Shown here: in pieces, positions 17,252 to 26,231 of the stretch
Layout of the letters: each line of letters begins with the position of its first letter
Numbering within the stretch: the first letter of the stretch is position 1
Source: Halalkalibacter alkaliphilus
GTDB lineage: Bacteria > Bacillota > Bacilli > Bacillales > Bacillaceae_D
Direction: 5' to 3'
Assembly: GCF_023555415.1 (NCBI RefSeq)
Contig: NZ_JAKRYL010000004.1
Span: 205,346-269,345, forward strand
Length of the DNA: 64,000 bases
Program-made: the position numbers and the translations under genes
The notes under the pieces: model-generated
Seen by the model: the letters and a program-made list of their open reading frames with translations, nothing else
The model's database searches: none
Told to the model about the DNA's origin: nothing

Positions 17252-17911
17252 TTACGTATAGGAGATTCTGCCTTTTAACAAAAAGCGAAGGAATAGTAAA
17301 CAAAAATAGAACCACGCAATGGATATCGTTCCCGCTGCAAGAATATCTGATGGAAAGTGTGCTCCTACAATCACTCTGCTTAAACTAACCAAAACAATCA
17401 TTGAAATGAAAAGAAGGGTAAACGAAACCTTTGCGAACGAACCTCTAATAATATGAACACAAATATAGATTAAGAATGAAAAGAAAATAAAACTTCTCAT
17501 AGTATGACCGCTTGGAAAGCTATATGAGGCAATTTCTAATGAGTAACCGAATACTTCAATTACACTCATCTCGCCGGGTCTTTCACGTTGAAACAGGATT
17601 TTAAGAAGGAAGTTTAATGCGATACCACCAAATGTAACTGTAAATAAAAATAGGGCATATCCCCACATCTTTCTAACTAATAAATAAAAACCAATAGCGA
17701 AAGATGTAACTAAAATGACCTCGCCTGAACCAATTTTCGTAATCCCTTCCATGAATGAGATTAATAACGGGGATGCACCTTCCGTTACCCACGAAATGAT
17801 CGTTTGATCAAAAAAGACCAATTGGTCTCGGTAGGAAAGAATAGATATAAAAATAAATAAAATCAGGCAACCTGTCGCAATAAAAAATTGATGCTTGTTT
17901 GAATCCGCCAT
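17252..17911 (-). CDS. PAP2-family membrane phosphatase, 219 aa
   Basis: Second PAP2 enzyme of the window and closer to the minimal six-helix form. Motifs: K-x6-RP in KILFQRERP, FPSGHTMRS, and SRVIVGAHFPSD. The size and order fit undecaprenyl-pyrophosphate or phosphatidylglycerophosphate phosphatases (BcrC/PgpB group); I cannot tell which. GAGTG precedes ATG 17911. Single gene, convergent with the zinc-ribbon gene. Confidence 0.85.
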   Translation of the reverse strand: MADSNKHQFFIATGCLILFIFISILSYRDQLVFFDQTIISWVTEGASPLLISFMEGITKIGSGEVILVTSFAIGFYLLVRKMWGYALFLFTVTFGGIALNFLLKILFQRERPGEMSVIEVFGYSLEIASYSFPSGHTMRSFIFFSFLIYICVHIIRGSFAKVSFTLLFISMIVLVSLSRVIVGAHFPSDILAAGTISIAWFYFCLLFLRFLLKGRISYT

Positions 17912-18118
17912 AAGATGTCACTCTTTCTAAATTTATAATAAGGTTCTATTGTAACATCACAAATAATAGTCCGGAAGAATATAATTATGAAAATTTATTA
18001 AAAGTGCAGGAAAGAAAGAATTTTTTTGTGAAATGAAATATCCCAGCCCAAGCAAATGTTTTTTCCAAAGTGGGGCTTAAAGAGGAAAAGAAGAAAAGTT
18101 CGTAAGGCTATTATTCTT

Positions 18119-18162
18119 TAAAGTTGTCCTAGAAGGCAATAAACATTGGGGACAACTTTTTT
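18119..18162. terminator. Orphan terminator-like hairpin
   Basis: AAGTTGTCC and GGACAACTT flank a 20-nt loop and are followed by a run of seven T on the plus strand. No plus-strand gene precedes it: the nearest gene, 17252-17911, reads away. It may end an unannotated small RNA between 17940 and 18119. The rest of 17912-18215 shows no gene. Confidence 0.6.
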
Positions 18163-18215
18163 TGCTGCTCGATGAAAAAACAATTAATAGAATCTTAATT
18201 AAACTAGAAAATATT

Positions 18216-18230
18216 TCATAATGGTTACGA
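18216..18230 (+). promoter_or_regulatory. Zur-like operator 1
   Basis: TCATAATGGTTACGA matches the B. subtilis Zur consensus TCGTAATNATTACGA (known 7-1-7 arrangement) at 12 of 14 defined positions. It lies about 110 bp before the ABC transporter operon, just upstream of a TTGACA at 18239. Confidence 0.6.
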
Positions 18231-18280
18231 TTTATAATTGACATTCAGTAATTTCTTGAAGTAAATTAGATAAGTAGAAA

Positions 18281-18295
18281 TAATAATCGTTACGA
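18281..18295 (+). promoter_or_regulatory. Zur-like operator 2
   Basis: TAATAATCGTTACGA matches the same consensus at 11 of 14 defined positions. It sits just upstream of a TATTAT -10-like element (from 18303) so that a bound repressor would cover the promoter. Confidence 0.55.
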
Positions 18296-18341
18296 TTTGT
18301 GCTATTATATGTAAATGTGGTTAAAAAAAGGGAGTGGAGTA

Positions 18342-19892
18342 ATGTTTCAAAAACAAATAATGATGTATCTCGTTTTTGCTATAATTCTTGCTTTCGTTAC
18401 GGGGTGTAACTCAGGCGAGGATTCTAGTTCGCAAGGGGAAAGTGAAATATCTTCTGAAACCGGTGATAAGTCAATAACTCTTTTGTTTAGCTTTGCATCT
18501 ACAACAATAGATCCACATCAAGATTGGATGGGTGTACGTGCAGGAATTGCAGAGACGTTAGTGAAAGTAGATGAAGATTTAGACATCAAGCCATGGTTAG
18601 CTGAATCTTGGGAACAAAACGATGATCGAACATGGACGTTTACAATTAGAGAGGGAGTCACATTCCATGATGGAACCGCAGTTAATGGGGAAGCGGTAAA
18701 AGCTTCGTTTGAGCGTCTGATGGAAGTAAACGACGCACTTGCATCCAATCTAAAAATTGAAACAATGGAAGCAAGTGGCCAGGAGATTACGTTTATTACT
18801 ACCGAAGAGTACCCTGCTTTTGTCTCAGAATTGGTACATACAAATGCTTCCATCATCAAGGTTGATGCAGAAAACATTAGTGAACAACCAATAGCAACAG
18901 GTCCATTCCAAGTAGTTGATTTTACATCCGAAACAGAAATTAAGCTTGAAAGATATGATGATTACTGGGATGGAGCGGCAAATTTAGATGAAGTGACAAT
19001 CAAGTATAATTCTGACGGAAATGTCCGTGCTCTTGCACTTCAATCAGGTGAAGCTGACATAGCCTATCATTTGCCTCCTGAGACGTTAGATCCAGTTGAA
19101 GCTAATGATAACCTTCGCGTTGAATCGGTGTCGAGTTTGCGAGCTCATTTCGTTCTGTATAATGCAGCAAAACCTGCCTTACAAGACTTACACGTTCGAA
19201 AAGCGATCGATCTACTAATAAACCGCGACGTCGCAGTAAGTGAAATCATGAATGGACATGCAACGGCTGCAAATGGACCGTTCAACCCTGATTTTGCATT
19301 CGCGAGTAATGAAGAGCCAGAAAGTTACGATCCATCTCAAGCAGAAGCTTTATTGAAACAAGCTGGATATGAGAAAAATGATAATGGGAAATTAGAAAAA
19401 GATGGAGAGTCTCTTACATTAACATTGGCAACATTTCAAGGAAGACCTGAACTACCTTTAATGGCACAATACTTGCAAGCGGAAGCAGCAAATATTGGAA
19501 TAGAGATTAATATTGTAACAGTTGAAAATATTGATAGTTATTTATGGGATCAACAAGATGAATGGGACCTTGCGACGTACTCGATGCTAACAGCTCCTAG
19601 GGGAGACGGTGGATATTTCTTAAATGTTGCGTACTTACCAGAGGGGTCTTTGAATCCAGGGCAAATTAATATTCCAGAATTAAATGAATTAACACAACGG
19701 TTAAATGTAATAGCTAACTTTGATGAACGAGTTGCCTTGCAAAAGCAGGCTGTTGAGATCATTCTGGAAGAAGTTCCACAATCATTTATTTTATATCCTC
19801 ATATCATTGTAGGAGTTAATGAACGAATCAAAAACTGGAGTCCAGGCTCTGAAGAGTACTACCTAATTACAAATACAATGGATGTAAAATAG
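18342..19892 (+). CDS. Nickel/peptide-type ABC transporter substrate-binding lipoprotein, 516 aa
   Basis: SBP_bac_5 (NikA/OppA/DppA) family receptor. Lipobox VTGC (Cys22), acidic Ser/Glu linker, then the two-lobed domain with DIKPWLAESWEQNDDRTWTF and FTIREGVTFHDG, typical for the family. These receptors bind peptides, nickel, or metal-metallophore complexes; sequence alone does not separate them. The Zur-like boxes upstream point to a metal (zinc or a metallophore complex). ATG 18342 is chosen because GGGAGTGGAG precedes it. A hairpin at 19894-19934 separates it from the permease genes and probably raises its mRNA level relative to them. Confidence 0.85.
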   Translation: MFQKQIMMYLVFAIILAFVTGCNSGEDSSSQGESEISSETGDKSITLLFSFASTTIDPHQDWMGVRAGIAETLVKVDEDLDIKPWLAESWEQNDDRTWTFTIREGVTFHDGTAVNGEAVKASFERLMEVNDALASNLKIETMEASGQEITFITTEEYPAFVSELVHTNASIIKVDAENISEQPIATGPFQVVDFTSETEIKLERYDDYWDGAANLDEVTIKYNSDGNVRALALQSGEADIAYHLPPETLDPVEANDNLRVESVSSLRAHFVLYNAAKPALQDLHVRKAIDLLINRDVAVSEIMNGHATAANGPFNPDFAFASNEEPESYDPSQAEALLKQAGYEKNDNGKLEKDGESLTLTLATFQGRPELPLMAQYLQAEAANIGIEINIVTVENIDSYLWDQQDEWDLATYSMLTAPRGDGGYFLNVAYLPEGSLNPGQINIPELNELTQRLNVIANFDERVALQKQAVEIILEEVPQSFILYPHIIVGVNERIKNWSPGSEEYYLITNTMDVK

Positions 19893-19893
19893 T

Positions 19894-19934
19894 GGAAAAG
19901 TGAAAGTGTTTAAGACACTTTCACTTTTCTTGTT
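19894..19934 (+). terminator. Intra-operon hairpin, partial terminator
   Basis: AAAAGTGAAAGTGT and ACACTTTCACTTTT form a perfect 14-bp stem followed by CTTGTT. It lies between receptor and permease genes, the usual position of a leaky terminator or mRNA-stabilising hairpin. Confidence 0.7.
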
Positions 19935-19964
19935 AGTTTATAAGAATTTGGTAGGTGAAGAAAA

Positions 19965-20912
19965 ATGAGGGTTTTGTCGATTATTGGTTCAAGATTCGTC
20001 CAATTAATTATTATGATCTTAGTGCTCTCTTTTGTGACTTTTTTATTGATGAAAATCACACCGGGTGATCCAATTAGAGCAATTCTAAAAGTAGACGATT
20101 TGGTATCGACAACAATAGAAGAAGAGAAATTAATGAAAGAATATGGTTATGATCAACCAATCTTAGTGCAATATGGTCAGTGGCTTTGGAATGTTGCTCA
20201 GTTTGATTTAGGAGAATCGGTCATTGCGAAAAGACCGGTTCTAGATATGATTATGAGCAGATTGCCAGCGACAGTTGCTTTAACGATAGGAGGAATGGTG
20301 GTACTCTTCGTTATTTCCGTTCCATTAGGAGTACTAGGAGCGGTTTATGAAGGTCGCTGGCCGGATTATGTAAGCAGGTGGATTGCAATGATGGGAGCTT
20401 CTATTCCAAGTTTTTGGTTAGGGTTGCTATTAATTTATGTTTTCTCTTTAAAATTTAATCTTTTACCTGTTATGGGAACAGGTACGTTGGCTCATTTTGT
20501 TCTGCCATCTATTACACTAGGGATTGCTATGGCGCCAATGTATATTCGGTTATTACGAGAAAGACTTATTGCTACATTACAGAGCTCATATATTGAAGCA
20601 GCAAAAGCAAGAGGGTTGCGGAAAGAGCGAATTCTTCTTTTTCATGCCCTGAGAGGCAGTCTCATTCCTCTAGTTACAATGTTTGGATTAAGCATTGGCA
20701 GTCTTCTTGGAGGAATTACTGTTATTGAGATCCTCTTTTCCTGGCCGGGGATGGGGGAATTGATTGTAAATGCCGTCATGCAGCGTGATTATCCTGTGAT
20801 TCAAGGTTATATTATTATAGTGGGATTTTTAGTTGTGATATCAAATCTTATTGTTGATGTCATGTACGTAATGATTAACCCACAAATAAAGCAAGGAAAG
20901 GAAGTAGGGTAA
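19965..20912 (+). CDS. ABC transporter permease (NikB/DppB type), 315 aa
   Basis: First membrane subunit of the importer. Six or so hydrophobic helices, N-terminal VTFLLMKITPGDPI typical of the DppB/NikB group, and the EAA loop EAAKARGLRKERILLFHALRGSLIPL that docks to the ATPase. GGTAGGTGA lies before ATG 19965. The stop overlaps the next start (TAATG), so the two permeases are translationally coupled. Confidence 0.9.
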   Translation: MRVLSIIGSRFVQLIIMILVLSFVTFLLMKITPGDPIRAILKVDDLVSTTIEEEKLMKEYGYDQPILVQYGQWLWNVAQFDLGESVIAKRPVLDMIMSRLPATVALTIGGMVVLFVISVPLGVLGAVYEGRWPDYVSRWIAMMGASIPSFWLGLLLIYVFSLKFNLLPVMGTGTLAHFVLPSITLGIAMAPMYIRLLRERLIATLQSSYIEAAKARGLRKERILLFHALRGSLIPLVTMFGLSIGSLLGGITVIEILFSWPGMGELIVNAVMQRDYPVIQGYIIIVGFLVVISNLIVDVMYVMINPQIKQGKEVG

Positions 20913-21760
20913 TGGAAACAGCAATGATGAAAACCTCTCGACTGATCCGTAATCCTAATATGAGTATAGGGATCGTCCTAGCGCTTTTTCTTGCAGGTGT
21001 AACGTTTTTTGGGGGTGCGCTTGTACCTCATGATCCATTTCAAATTGATATGAATAATAGGTTGCAAGGAATGTCCTCTGAACACTTGCTTGGGACGGAC
21101 CAACTAGGTCGGGACGTATTCTCAAGAATCATTTATGGTGCTAAGTTGACAATCGGGTTAGGGATGTTTGCCATTGTCCTGGCCATTTGTATTGGTGTTC
21201 CTATTGGACTTCTTTCTGGTTACATCGGTGGAAAAATTGATGCCTTTTTTATGAGAATCATAGATGGTGTTTTAGCTTTTCCTGACTTTATACTAGCAAT
21301 TGCTATTGCTGGAATGTTAGGGCCTAGCTTGACAAATATTATTATTGCTATTGTTTTAGTACGGTGGATTGTTTATGCACGTGTGGTTCGTGGATTAGTC
21401 ATGGCTGAAAAAGAAAAAGAGTATGTTTTAGTTTCAAAAGCTTCTAATTCCAGCTCTTTCAAAACAATTCGTATGCATTTGCTCCCACAAGTCATGCCAG
21501 ACATTATTGTCATGGCTGCGATTGATGTAGGAAAAGTGATTTTACTAATTTCGGCATTATCCTATATAGGTCTTGGAGCACAACCACCACTCCCAGAATG
21601 GGGAGCGATGCTTAATGATGGCCGAGGATATTTTCAAGTAGTCCCTTCATTAATGATTTATCCAGGACTTGCCATAATGTTAACTGTTTTATGTTGTAAT
21701 TTACTAGGAGATGGGCTGAAAAGTTACTTTGATATCCGAAAAGGGAGGGATGGTTTATGA
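20912..21760 (+). CDS. ABC transporter permease (NikC/DppC type), 282 aa
   Basis: Second membrane subunit. N-terminal DPFQIDMNNRLQGMSSEHLLGTD is the hallmark OppC_N sequence; HLLGTDQLGRDVFSRIIYGA follows it. BPD_transp_1 domain with five to six helices; the EAA loop is at about KEYVLVSKASNSSSFKTIRMHLLP, slightly degenerate from EAA. It overlaps both the preceding and the following gene by 1-4 bases. Confidence 0.9.
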   Translation: METAMMKTSRLIRNPNMSIGIVLALFLAGVTFFGGALVPHDPFQIDMNNRLQGMSSEHLLGTDQLGRDVFSRIIYGAKLTIGLGMFAIVLAICIGVPIGLLSGYIGGKIDAFFMRIIDGVLAFPDFILAIAIAGMLGPSLTNIIIAIVLVRWIVYARVVRGLVMAEKEKEYVLVSKASNSSSFKTIRMHLLPQVMPDIIVMAAIDVGKVILLISALSYIGLGAQPPLPEWGAMLNDGRGYFQVVPSLMIYPGLAIMLTVLCCNLLGDGLKSYFDIRKGRDGL

Positions 21761-22578
21761 GTAAATCTCTACTATCAATTCAAGATTTGCATATTAAAAT
21801 AAAAGCCGGTGAAAAAACTAAAACTCTTTTAAGAAACGTCAATATCGAGGTGAATAAAGGGGAGGTTGTCGGTCTCATCGGTGAAAGTGGTAGTGGAAAA
21901 AGTTTAACAGCTAGAGCTATTATGGGTCTTCTTCCACATGGGATGAATATACATGGTCGGATTCTTTTTAATAATAGCGACTTAGTAAAGATTTCTACAG
22001 AAGAGCACCGGCAACTTTTAGGAAATGAAGTTGGTATGATCTTTCAAGATTATCGTGGGAGCTTTACCCCATTCATTAAAATAGGAAAGCAAATGGTTGA
22101 AACAATCTGTACACACCAAAAGGTTCGAAAAAAAGAGGCACAAAACATAGCTCTGCAAGTTCTTGATGAAATGGGTTTAGATTCAAAAAGAGTCTACCAG
22201 AGTTATCCATTTCAATTAAGTGGCGGACAATTGCAACGTGCTTCGATTGCAACCGCTATTTCGCTAAAGCCTTCATTATTAATATGTGACGAAATGACAA
22301 CAGCACTAGATGTGATGAATGGTGAAAAGGTATTACATTATATTGATAAAGTTCGCAAAGAAACCGGCTGTGCAGTCTTAATGATTACTCACGATCTAGC
22401 CCAAGCATATAAGCGGACGGATCGAATGTATGTTATGAATCAAGGCGAAATCGTTGAAGAAGGACTACCGGAACAAATTCGTTGTCATCACCAGCATCCT
22501 TATACGAAAAAGCTGTGTTCTTGTTTACTAGCTCTTCCTGGAGAAACATTAGTAACAGAAAGAGTGATGTCTGTATGA
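21757..22578 (+). CDS. ABC transporter ATPase (NikD/DppD type), 273 aa
   Basis: Nucleotide-binding subunit: Walker A GESGSGKS (about residue 47), Q-loop MIFQDYRGSF, signature LSGGQLQRASIA, Walker B LLICDEMTTALD, H-loop MITHDLAQAY. Short C-terminal oligopeptide/dipeptide extension (HHQHPYTKKLCSCLLALPG). One difference from most paralogs: M replaces the usual P in DEMTTALD. ATGA overlap with both neighbours shows tight coupling. Confidence 0.9.
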   Translation: MSKSLLSIQDLHIKIKAGEKTKTLLRNVNIEVNKGEVVGLIGESGSGKSLTARAIMGLLPHGMNIHGRILFNNSDLVKISTEEHRQLLGNEVGMIFQDYRGSFTPFIKIGKQMVETICTHQKVRKKEAQNIALQVLDEMGLDSKRVYQSYPFQLSGGQLQRASIATAISLKPSLLICDEMTTALDVMNGEKVLHYIDKVRKETGCAVLMITHDLAQAYKRTDRMYVMNQGEIVEEGLPEQIRCHHQHPYTKKLCSCLLALPGETLVTERVMSV

Positions 22579-23345
22579 GTTTAGTTGTAGAAGGTCTTTC
22601 CAAACAATATTCCAAACAGGTTCAAGCATTGAATCATATTTCCTTTCGTGTTAATGAAGGAGAATGCATAGGAATTGTAGGGGAAAGTGGAAGTGGCAAA
22701 AGTACGTTAGGAAGAATTTTATTAGGATTGGAAACTTATAAAGAAGGCAGCATCACCTACTATGGTAAAACGATAGCCCCTAGAAAGCGTTCCGATTTAA
22801 GGCAGTTTCGGAAAAGTGTCCAAATGGTCTTTCAAGATTCGACAAGTACGTTGAATCCTAAATTGCCCATTTGGAAAAGTTTACTTGAGCCATTAGATAA
22901 CTTTAAGGAAATCACTCCCTCTTTTTTAAAAGTTGAAGGTCTGACAAGGAAAGAAATAGCCCAAGAGCTTTTAGAGATAGTTGGATTAGATAAAGAAATG
23001 GTAGATCGTTATCCGGGAGAATTAAGTGGAGGACAAAAACAACGAGTTAGTATCGCAAGAGCTATAAGTATTGAACCATCTCTTCTTGTTTGCGATGAAC
23101 CCACTGCAAGCTTAGATGTTACAGTACAAGTGCAAATTTTACGTTTGTTGAAAGAGCTGCAGCAAAAAACGAACATGACAATTCTTTTTATTTCTCATGA
23201 TATTAGGGCAGTATCTTTTTTGTGTGATAAGGTGATGGTTCTTAAAGATGGTTCTATTGTCGATCAATTCGAGTTGTCCGAGATATATGATGAGGGACGT
23301 CATCCTTATACGAAGGCTTTGATTCAAGCAGCAAAGATTGAATAA
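22575..23345 (+). CDS. ABC transporter ATPase (NikE/DppF type), 256 aa
   Basis: Second nucleotide-binding subunit: Walker A GESGSGKSTLG, Q-loop MVFQDSTSTLNP, signature LSGGQKQRVSIA, Walker B LLVCDEPTASLD, H-loop FISHDIRAVSF, and the C-terminal GRHPYTKALIQA motif of the Opp/Dpp/Nik group. ATG 22575 overlaps the preceding stop as ATGA; the frame is open 31 codons further upstream but only within the previous gene. Confidence 0.9.
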   Translation: MSLVVEGLSKQYSKQVQALNHISFRVNEGECIGIVGESGSGKSTLGRILLGLETYKEGSITYYGKTIAPRKRSDLRQFRKSVQMVFQDSTSTLNPKLPIWKSLLEPLDNFKEITPSFLKVEGLTRKEIAQELLEIVGLDKEMVDRYPGELSGGQKQRVSIARAISIEPSLLVCDEPTASLDVTVQVQILRLLKELQQKTNMTILFISHDIRAVSFLCDKVMVLKDGSIVDQFELSEIYDEGRHPYTKALIQAAKIE

Positions 23346-23381
23346 GAGAAGGAACGATAGACATGATTGAAGGAGAACCAT

Positions 23382-24731
23382 ATGAAGCTAGCGACATCGT
23401 CATCACTAGAATTAAAGAAAACGCAGACTTTTACTCATAGGGAGTACTTAGTGCTCGCAGTCCCACTTATTATTTCTGGGATTTCGACTCCGATATTAGG
23501 TGCAGTTGATACAGCTGTAATTGGTCAAATACCTGACCCGGCTGCTCTAGGTGGAGTAGCGATTGGAGCTGTCATTTTTAATACGATGTATTGGTTGCTT
23601 GGCTTTCTCCGAGTGAGTACGAGTGGATTTACAGCACAAGCAGAAGGGGCAAACAATCAAAACGAGGTGCTCTTATCTTTCCTACGACCAATGATTATGG
23701 CCGTTATTTTTGGCTTGCTTTTCATTATCTTACAGCAACCTATATTGCAATTAGCTTTAAAATTATTTGGAGGTAGTGAAGTAGTATCAAGTTTTGCTGC
23801 TACTTATTTTTCGATCCGAATATGGGGAGCGCCCTTTATTCTACTAAGCTATGTCATGATTGGTTGGCTGATTGGAACGGGGAAAGTTCGCTTAGCTTTA
23901 GCAACTCAGATTACGATGAATCTTTTAAATATCATTTTAGATATTGTTTTTGTTTTAGGATTAGGGATGGGCGTTACAGGAGTAGCTTATGCGACAGTTA
24001 TCTCTGAAATCACTGCTGTTTTGTTTGGATCCTGGGTGATTGTGCAAGCAAATAAGGGAAAGTTCTCACACGTAAAGTTACAAATGGTGCTAGAGTCTAA
24101 ACCTCTCATAAAGATGCTAAAAGTAAATAGAGATTTTTTCTTACGGACTGTTTGTTTGTTGATTATGACAGGAGTCTTTACAGCAAAAGGTGCAAGTATG
24201 GGTGAAATAACTTTAGCAGCAAATGCAATATTATTACAAATTCATTATATTATGGCTTATTTATTTGGCGGTTTTGCAAATGCAACAAGTATTCTTGTTG
24301 GAAGAGCGATAGGAGGAAAGAGCTTCTTGCTTTATAAACGAGCATTTTCTTTATCGGGACAATGGGGGGTTGGTTCGGCCTTTGTATTGTTTTTTGTTAT
24401 TTTATTATTTGGTGAACCAATCATTGCATTATTTACAACGTTACTTGATGTAAGGCTCGTTGCTAACGATCTTTTAATTTGGTTGCTCATTTTTCCATTT
24501 GTGGGGTTTTGGGGCTTGCAATTAGAGGGGATTTTTTCAGGAGCTACAGAGGCCAAGTCGGTTAGAAACTCCATTACTCTCGCATTAATCGTATTTTTAT
24601 TAGCAATTTGGTTATTCGTACCTATTTATCAACAGCATGGTATTTGGTTGGCTTTTGTTTTGTTTAGCTTGGCACGATCTATCTTTTTATCGTTGTTTGT
24701 ACCTAAGTTAACTCGTAGTCAATTTAGTTAA
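23382..24731 (+). CDS. MATE-family efflux transporter (DinF-like), 449 aa
   Basis: Multidrug-and-toxin-extrusion transporter with twelve predicted helices in two related bundles; the N-terminal half carries LAVPLIISGISTPILGAVDTAVIG, typical of the DinF branch. It is the last gene of the Zur-box operon, 36 bp behind the second ATPase, with AAGGAG before ATG 23382 (an in-frame TTG at 23367 precedes that site). Its place in a metal-uptake operon would fit export of a metallophore, by analogy with CntE of the staphylopine system (which is an MFS protein), but no biosynthetic genes are present. Confidence 0.85.
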   Translation: MKLATSSSLELKKTQTFTHREYLVLAVPLIISGISTPILGAVDTAVIGQIPDPAALGGVAIGAVIFNTMYWLLGFLRVSTSGFTAQAEGANNQNEVLLSFLRPMIMAVIFGLLFIILQQPILQLALKLFGGSEVVSSFAATYFSIRIWGAPFILLSYVMIGWLIGTGKVRLALATQITMNLLNIILDIVFVLGLGMGVTGVAYATVISEITAVLFGSWVIVQANKGKFSHVKLQMVLESKPLIKMLKVNRDFFLRTVCLLIMTGVFTAKGASMGEITLAANAILLQIHYIMAYLFGGFANATSILVGRAIGGKSFLLYKRAFSLSGQWGVGSAFVLFFVILLFGEPIIALFTTLLDVRLVANDLLIWLLIFPFVGFWGLQLEGIFSGATEAKSVRNSITLALIVFLLAIWLFVPIYQQHGIWLAFVLFSLARSIFLSLFVPKLTRSQFS

Positions 24732-24755
24732 CGAATATTAGTGTCCGTTATAGGT

Positions 24756-24787
24756 CTTTACTTGTGTAACAGGTAAAGGTCTTTTTG
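24756..24787 (+). terminator. Probable terminator of the ABC-MATE operon
   Basis: TCTTTAC and GTAAAGG pair around an 11-nt loop, followed by TCTTTTTGC. Confidence 0.6.
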
Positions 24788-24824
24788 CTTTGTAAAAAGG
24801 TACTCTTAGGGTAAATTTCGATAT

Positions 24825-24976
24825 GTTTCAAGAAATCAAATGCCTAAGGAGAATATCGGTAGTTTAAAGAAGGAGTAGAATTCGGATTCGATCTGAACGT
24901 AATCCTACCTGCAACGCATGATACAGGTTCAGCGGTACTAGCAGTTCCAAAAGTAGAGGACACGATTTTACATTAG
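24825..24976 (+). pseudogene. C-terminal remnant of a rhamnulokinase-type FGGY kinase
   Basis: From 24863 the frame reads KEGVEFGFDLNVILPATHDT then GSAVLAVPKVEDTILH and stops. The LPATHDTGSAVLAVP string is the conserved C-terminal FGGY part of L-rhamnulokinases (RhaB). A further kinase-like piece (MPKENIGSLKKE from 24852) lies in another frame just before it, so at least one frameshift is present, and the whole N-terminal kinase lobe and the end are missing. A decayed gene, not a functional one. Confidence 0.65.
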
Positions 24977-25109
24977 TTCTAGTACTTGGTTTTTGATAGT
25001 GTTGAAAACTTTTTCAATCTGTGTAACAAAAGCATTGGATTACAATTACACAAATCAAGGCGGAATGAAAACGAGGAGAAAATTCTTTCGAAACGTAACT
25101 AGTTGATTG

Positions 25110-25155
25110 GCAGTCAGGCTTATAATGGAAAAAAGGCCTGACTGCATTTTTTTCT
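25110..25155 (+). terminator. Rho-independent terminator
   Basis: GCAGTCAGGC and GCCTGACTGC form a perfect 10-bp stem followed by seven T. It stands between two gene remnants and probably ended the lost rhamnulokinase operon. Confidence 0.85.
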
Positions 25156-25219
25156 TATTTCTATAAATAATGATAAAATTGAATAATTGTAACATCAAAG
25201 ATGAAACCATCTTTTTTGA

Positions 25220-25426
25220 GGAGATGATAGAATACTCGTAGCTGAGAGGCATGAAAAGATGATTGACATATCTGATGAAATTTACTTGCTAGCCGATCAT
25301 ACAAAGTTTGTAAAGCAGGCTTTTTCACGAGTTGGGACGATTCATACTATAATTACTGATTCTAATACAAATCAGGAGCAGATTGAAGAATTTCAAGATC
25401 TTGGAATTCGAATAATTCGCTCATAA
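25220..25426 (+). pseudogene. C-terminal remnant of a DeoR/GlpR-family regulator
   Basis: The frame reads ...MIDISDEIYLLADHTKFVKQ, AFSRVGTIHTIITDS and ends GIRIIRS. The LADHTKF-x4-F-x2-VG-x6-IITD pattern is the sugar-phosphate sensor end of DeoR-type regulators. The N-terminal DNA-binding domain and most of the sensor are absent; a stop lies just upstream. In B. subtilis RhaR (YulB) is a DeoR-family regulator next to rhaB, which fits the kinase remnant 250 bp upstream. Confidence 0.65.
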
Positions 25427-25495
25427 GGTTTATGACAAATGGTATTGTTACCTTTTTAAATAACCTTACTAAATCTCTGAAATGAGGGGAGAACA

Positions 25496-26215
25496 ATGAA
25501 AGTATCTTTATTTGTAACGTGCTTAGCTGATGTGTTTTACCCAGGTGTCGGCATAGATGTTATTGAAATTCTTGAGAAAAACGGCTGTGAAGTCGATTTT
25601 CCACAAGCGCAAACATGCTGTGGTCAACCAGCATATAACAGTGGCTATCACAAAGAAACAAAGGACGTTGCCAAACATATAATTCGAACATTTGAGCATG
25701 CTGACTATGTTGTGACTCCTTCAGGCTCTTGCGGGGCTATGATTCATGAATACAGCCATTTGTTTGAAAATGATCCAATATGGAAAGAAAAAGCGAATAC
25801 TTTAGCAAAAAAGACGTTTGAATTTACGCAATTTCTTGTAGAGGTGTTAAAGAAAGATGATATTGGAGCTGTTTTCAATAAGAAAGCAACGTACCATACA
25901 TCTTGTCATATGACACGCCTTTTAGGGGTAAAGGATGCTCCTATGAAATTATTAGAAAATGTTGAAGGATTAGAGTTTGCAAGTCTTCCAAATAAAGAGA
26001 CATGCTGTGGCTTCGGAGGAACGTTTTCGGTAAAGATGATGCCGATTTCAGAGCAGATGGTCAATGAGAAAATTGAGCATATCGAAAAGACGGAAGCAGA
26101 AGTTTTAATTGGAGCTGATTGTGGCTGTTTGATGAATATTGGCGGAAGAATCGAGCGTCAGGGAAAGCCGATAAAAGTTATGCACATCGCTCAAGTATTA
26201 AACAGCAAACAATAA
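25496..26215 (+). CDS. lutA: Lactate utilization protein LutA, 239 aa
   Basis: (Fe-S)-binding subunit of the LutABC L-lactate oxidase complex, which converts L-lactate to pyruvate. Two CCG domains: [12 protein letters not shown] (about residue 40) and [12 protein letters not shown] (about 165), each with paired upstream Cys ([14 protein letters not shown]), expected to hold a cluster. Length matches B. subtilis LutA. GAGGGGAG precedes ATG 25496. First gene of a three-gene operon; no lactate permease gene is adjacent. Confidence 0.92.
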   Translation: MKVSLFVTCLADVFYPGVGIDVIEILEKNGCEVDFPQAQTCCGQPAYNSGYHKETKDVAKHIIRTFEHADYVVTPSGSCGAMIHEYSHLFENDPIWKEKANTLAKKTFEFTQFLVEVLKKDDIGAVFNKKATYHTSCHMTRLLGVKDAPMKLLENVEGLEFASLPNKETCCGFGGTFSVKMMPISEQMVNEKIEHIEKTEAEVLIGADCGCLMNIGGRIERQGKPIKVMHIAQVLNSKQ

Positions 26216-26231
26216 AAGGTGGTGATTGCTA

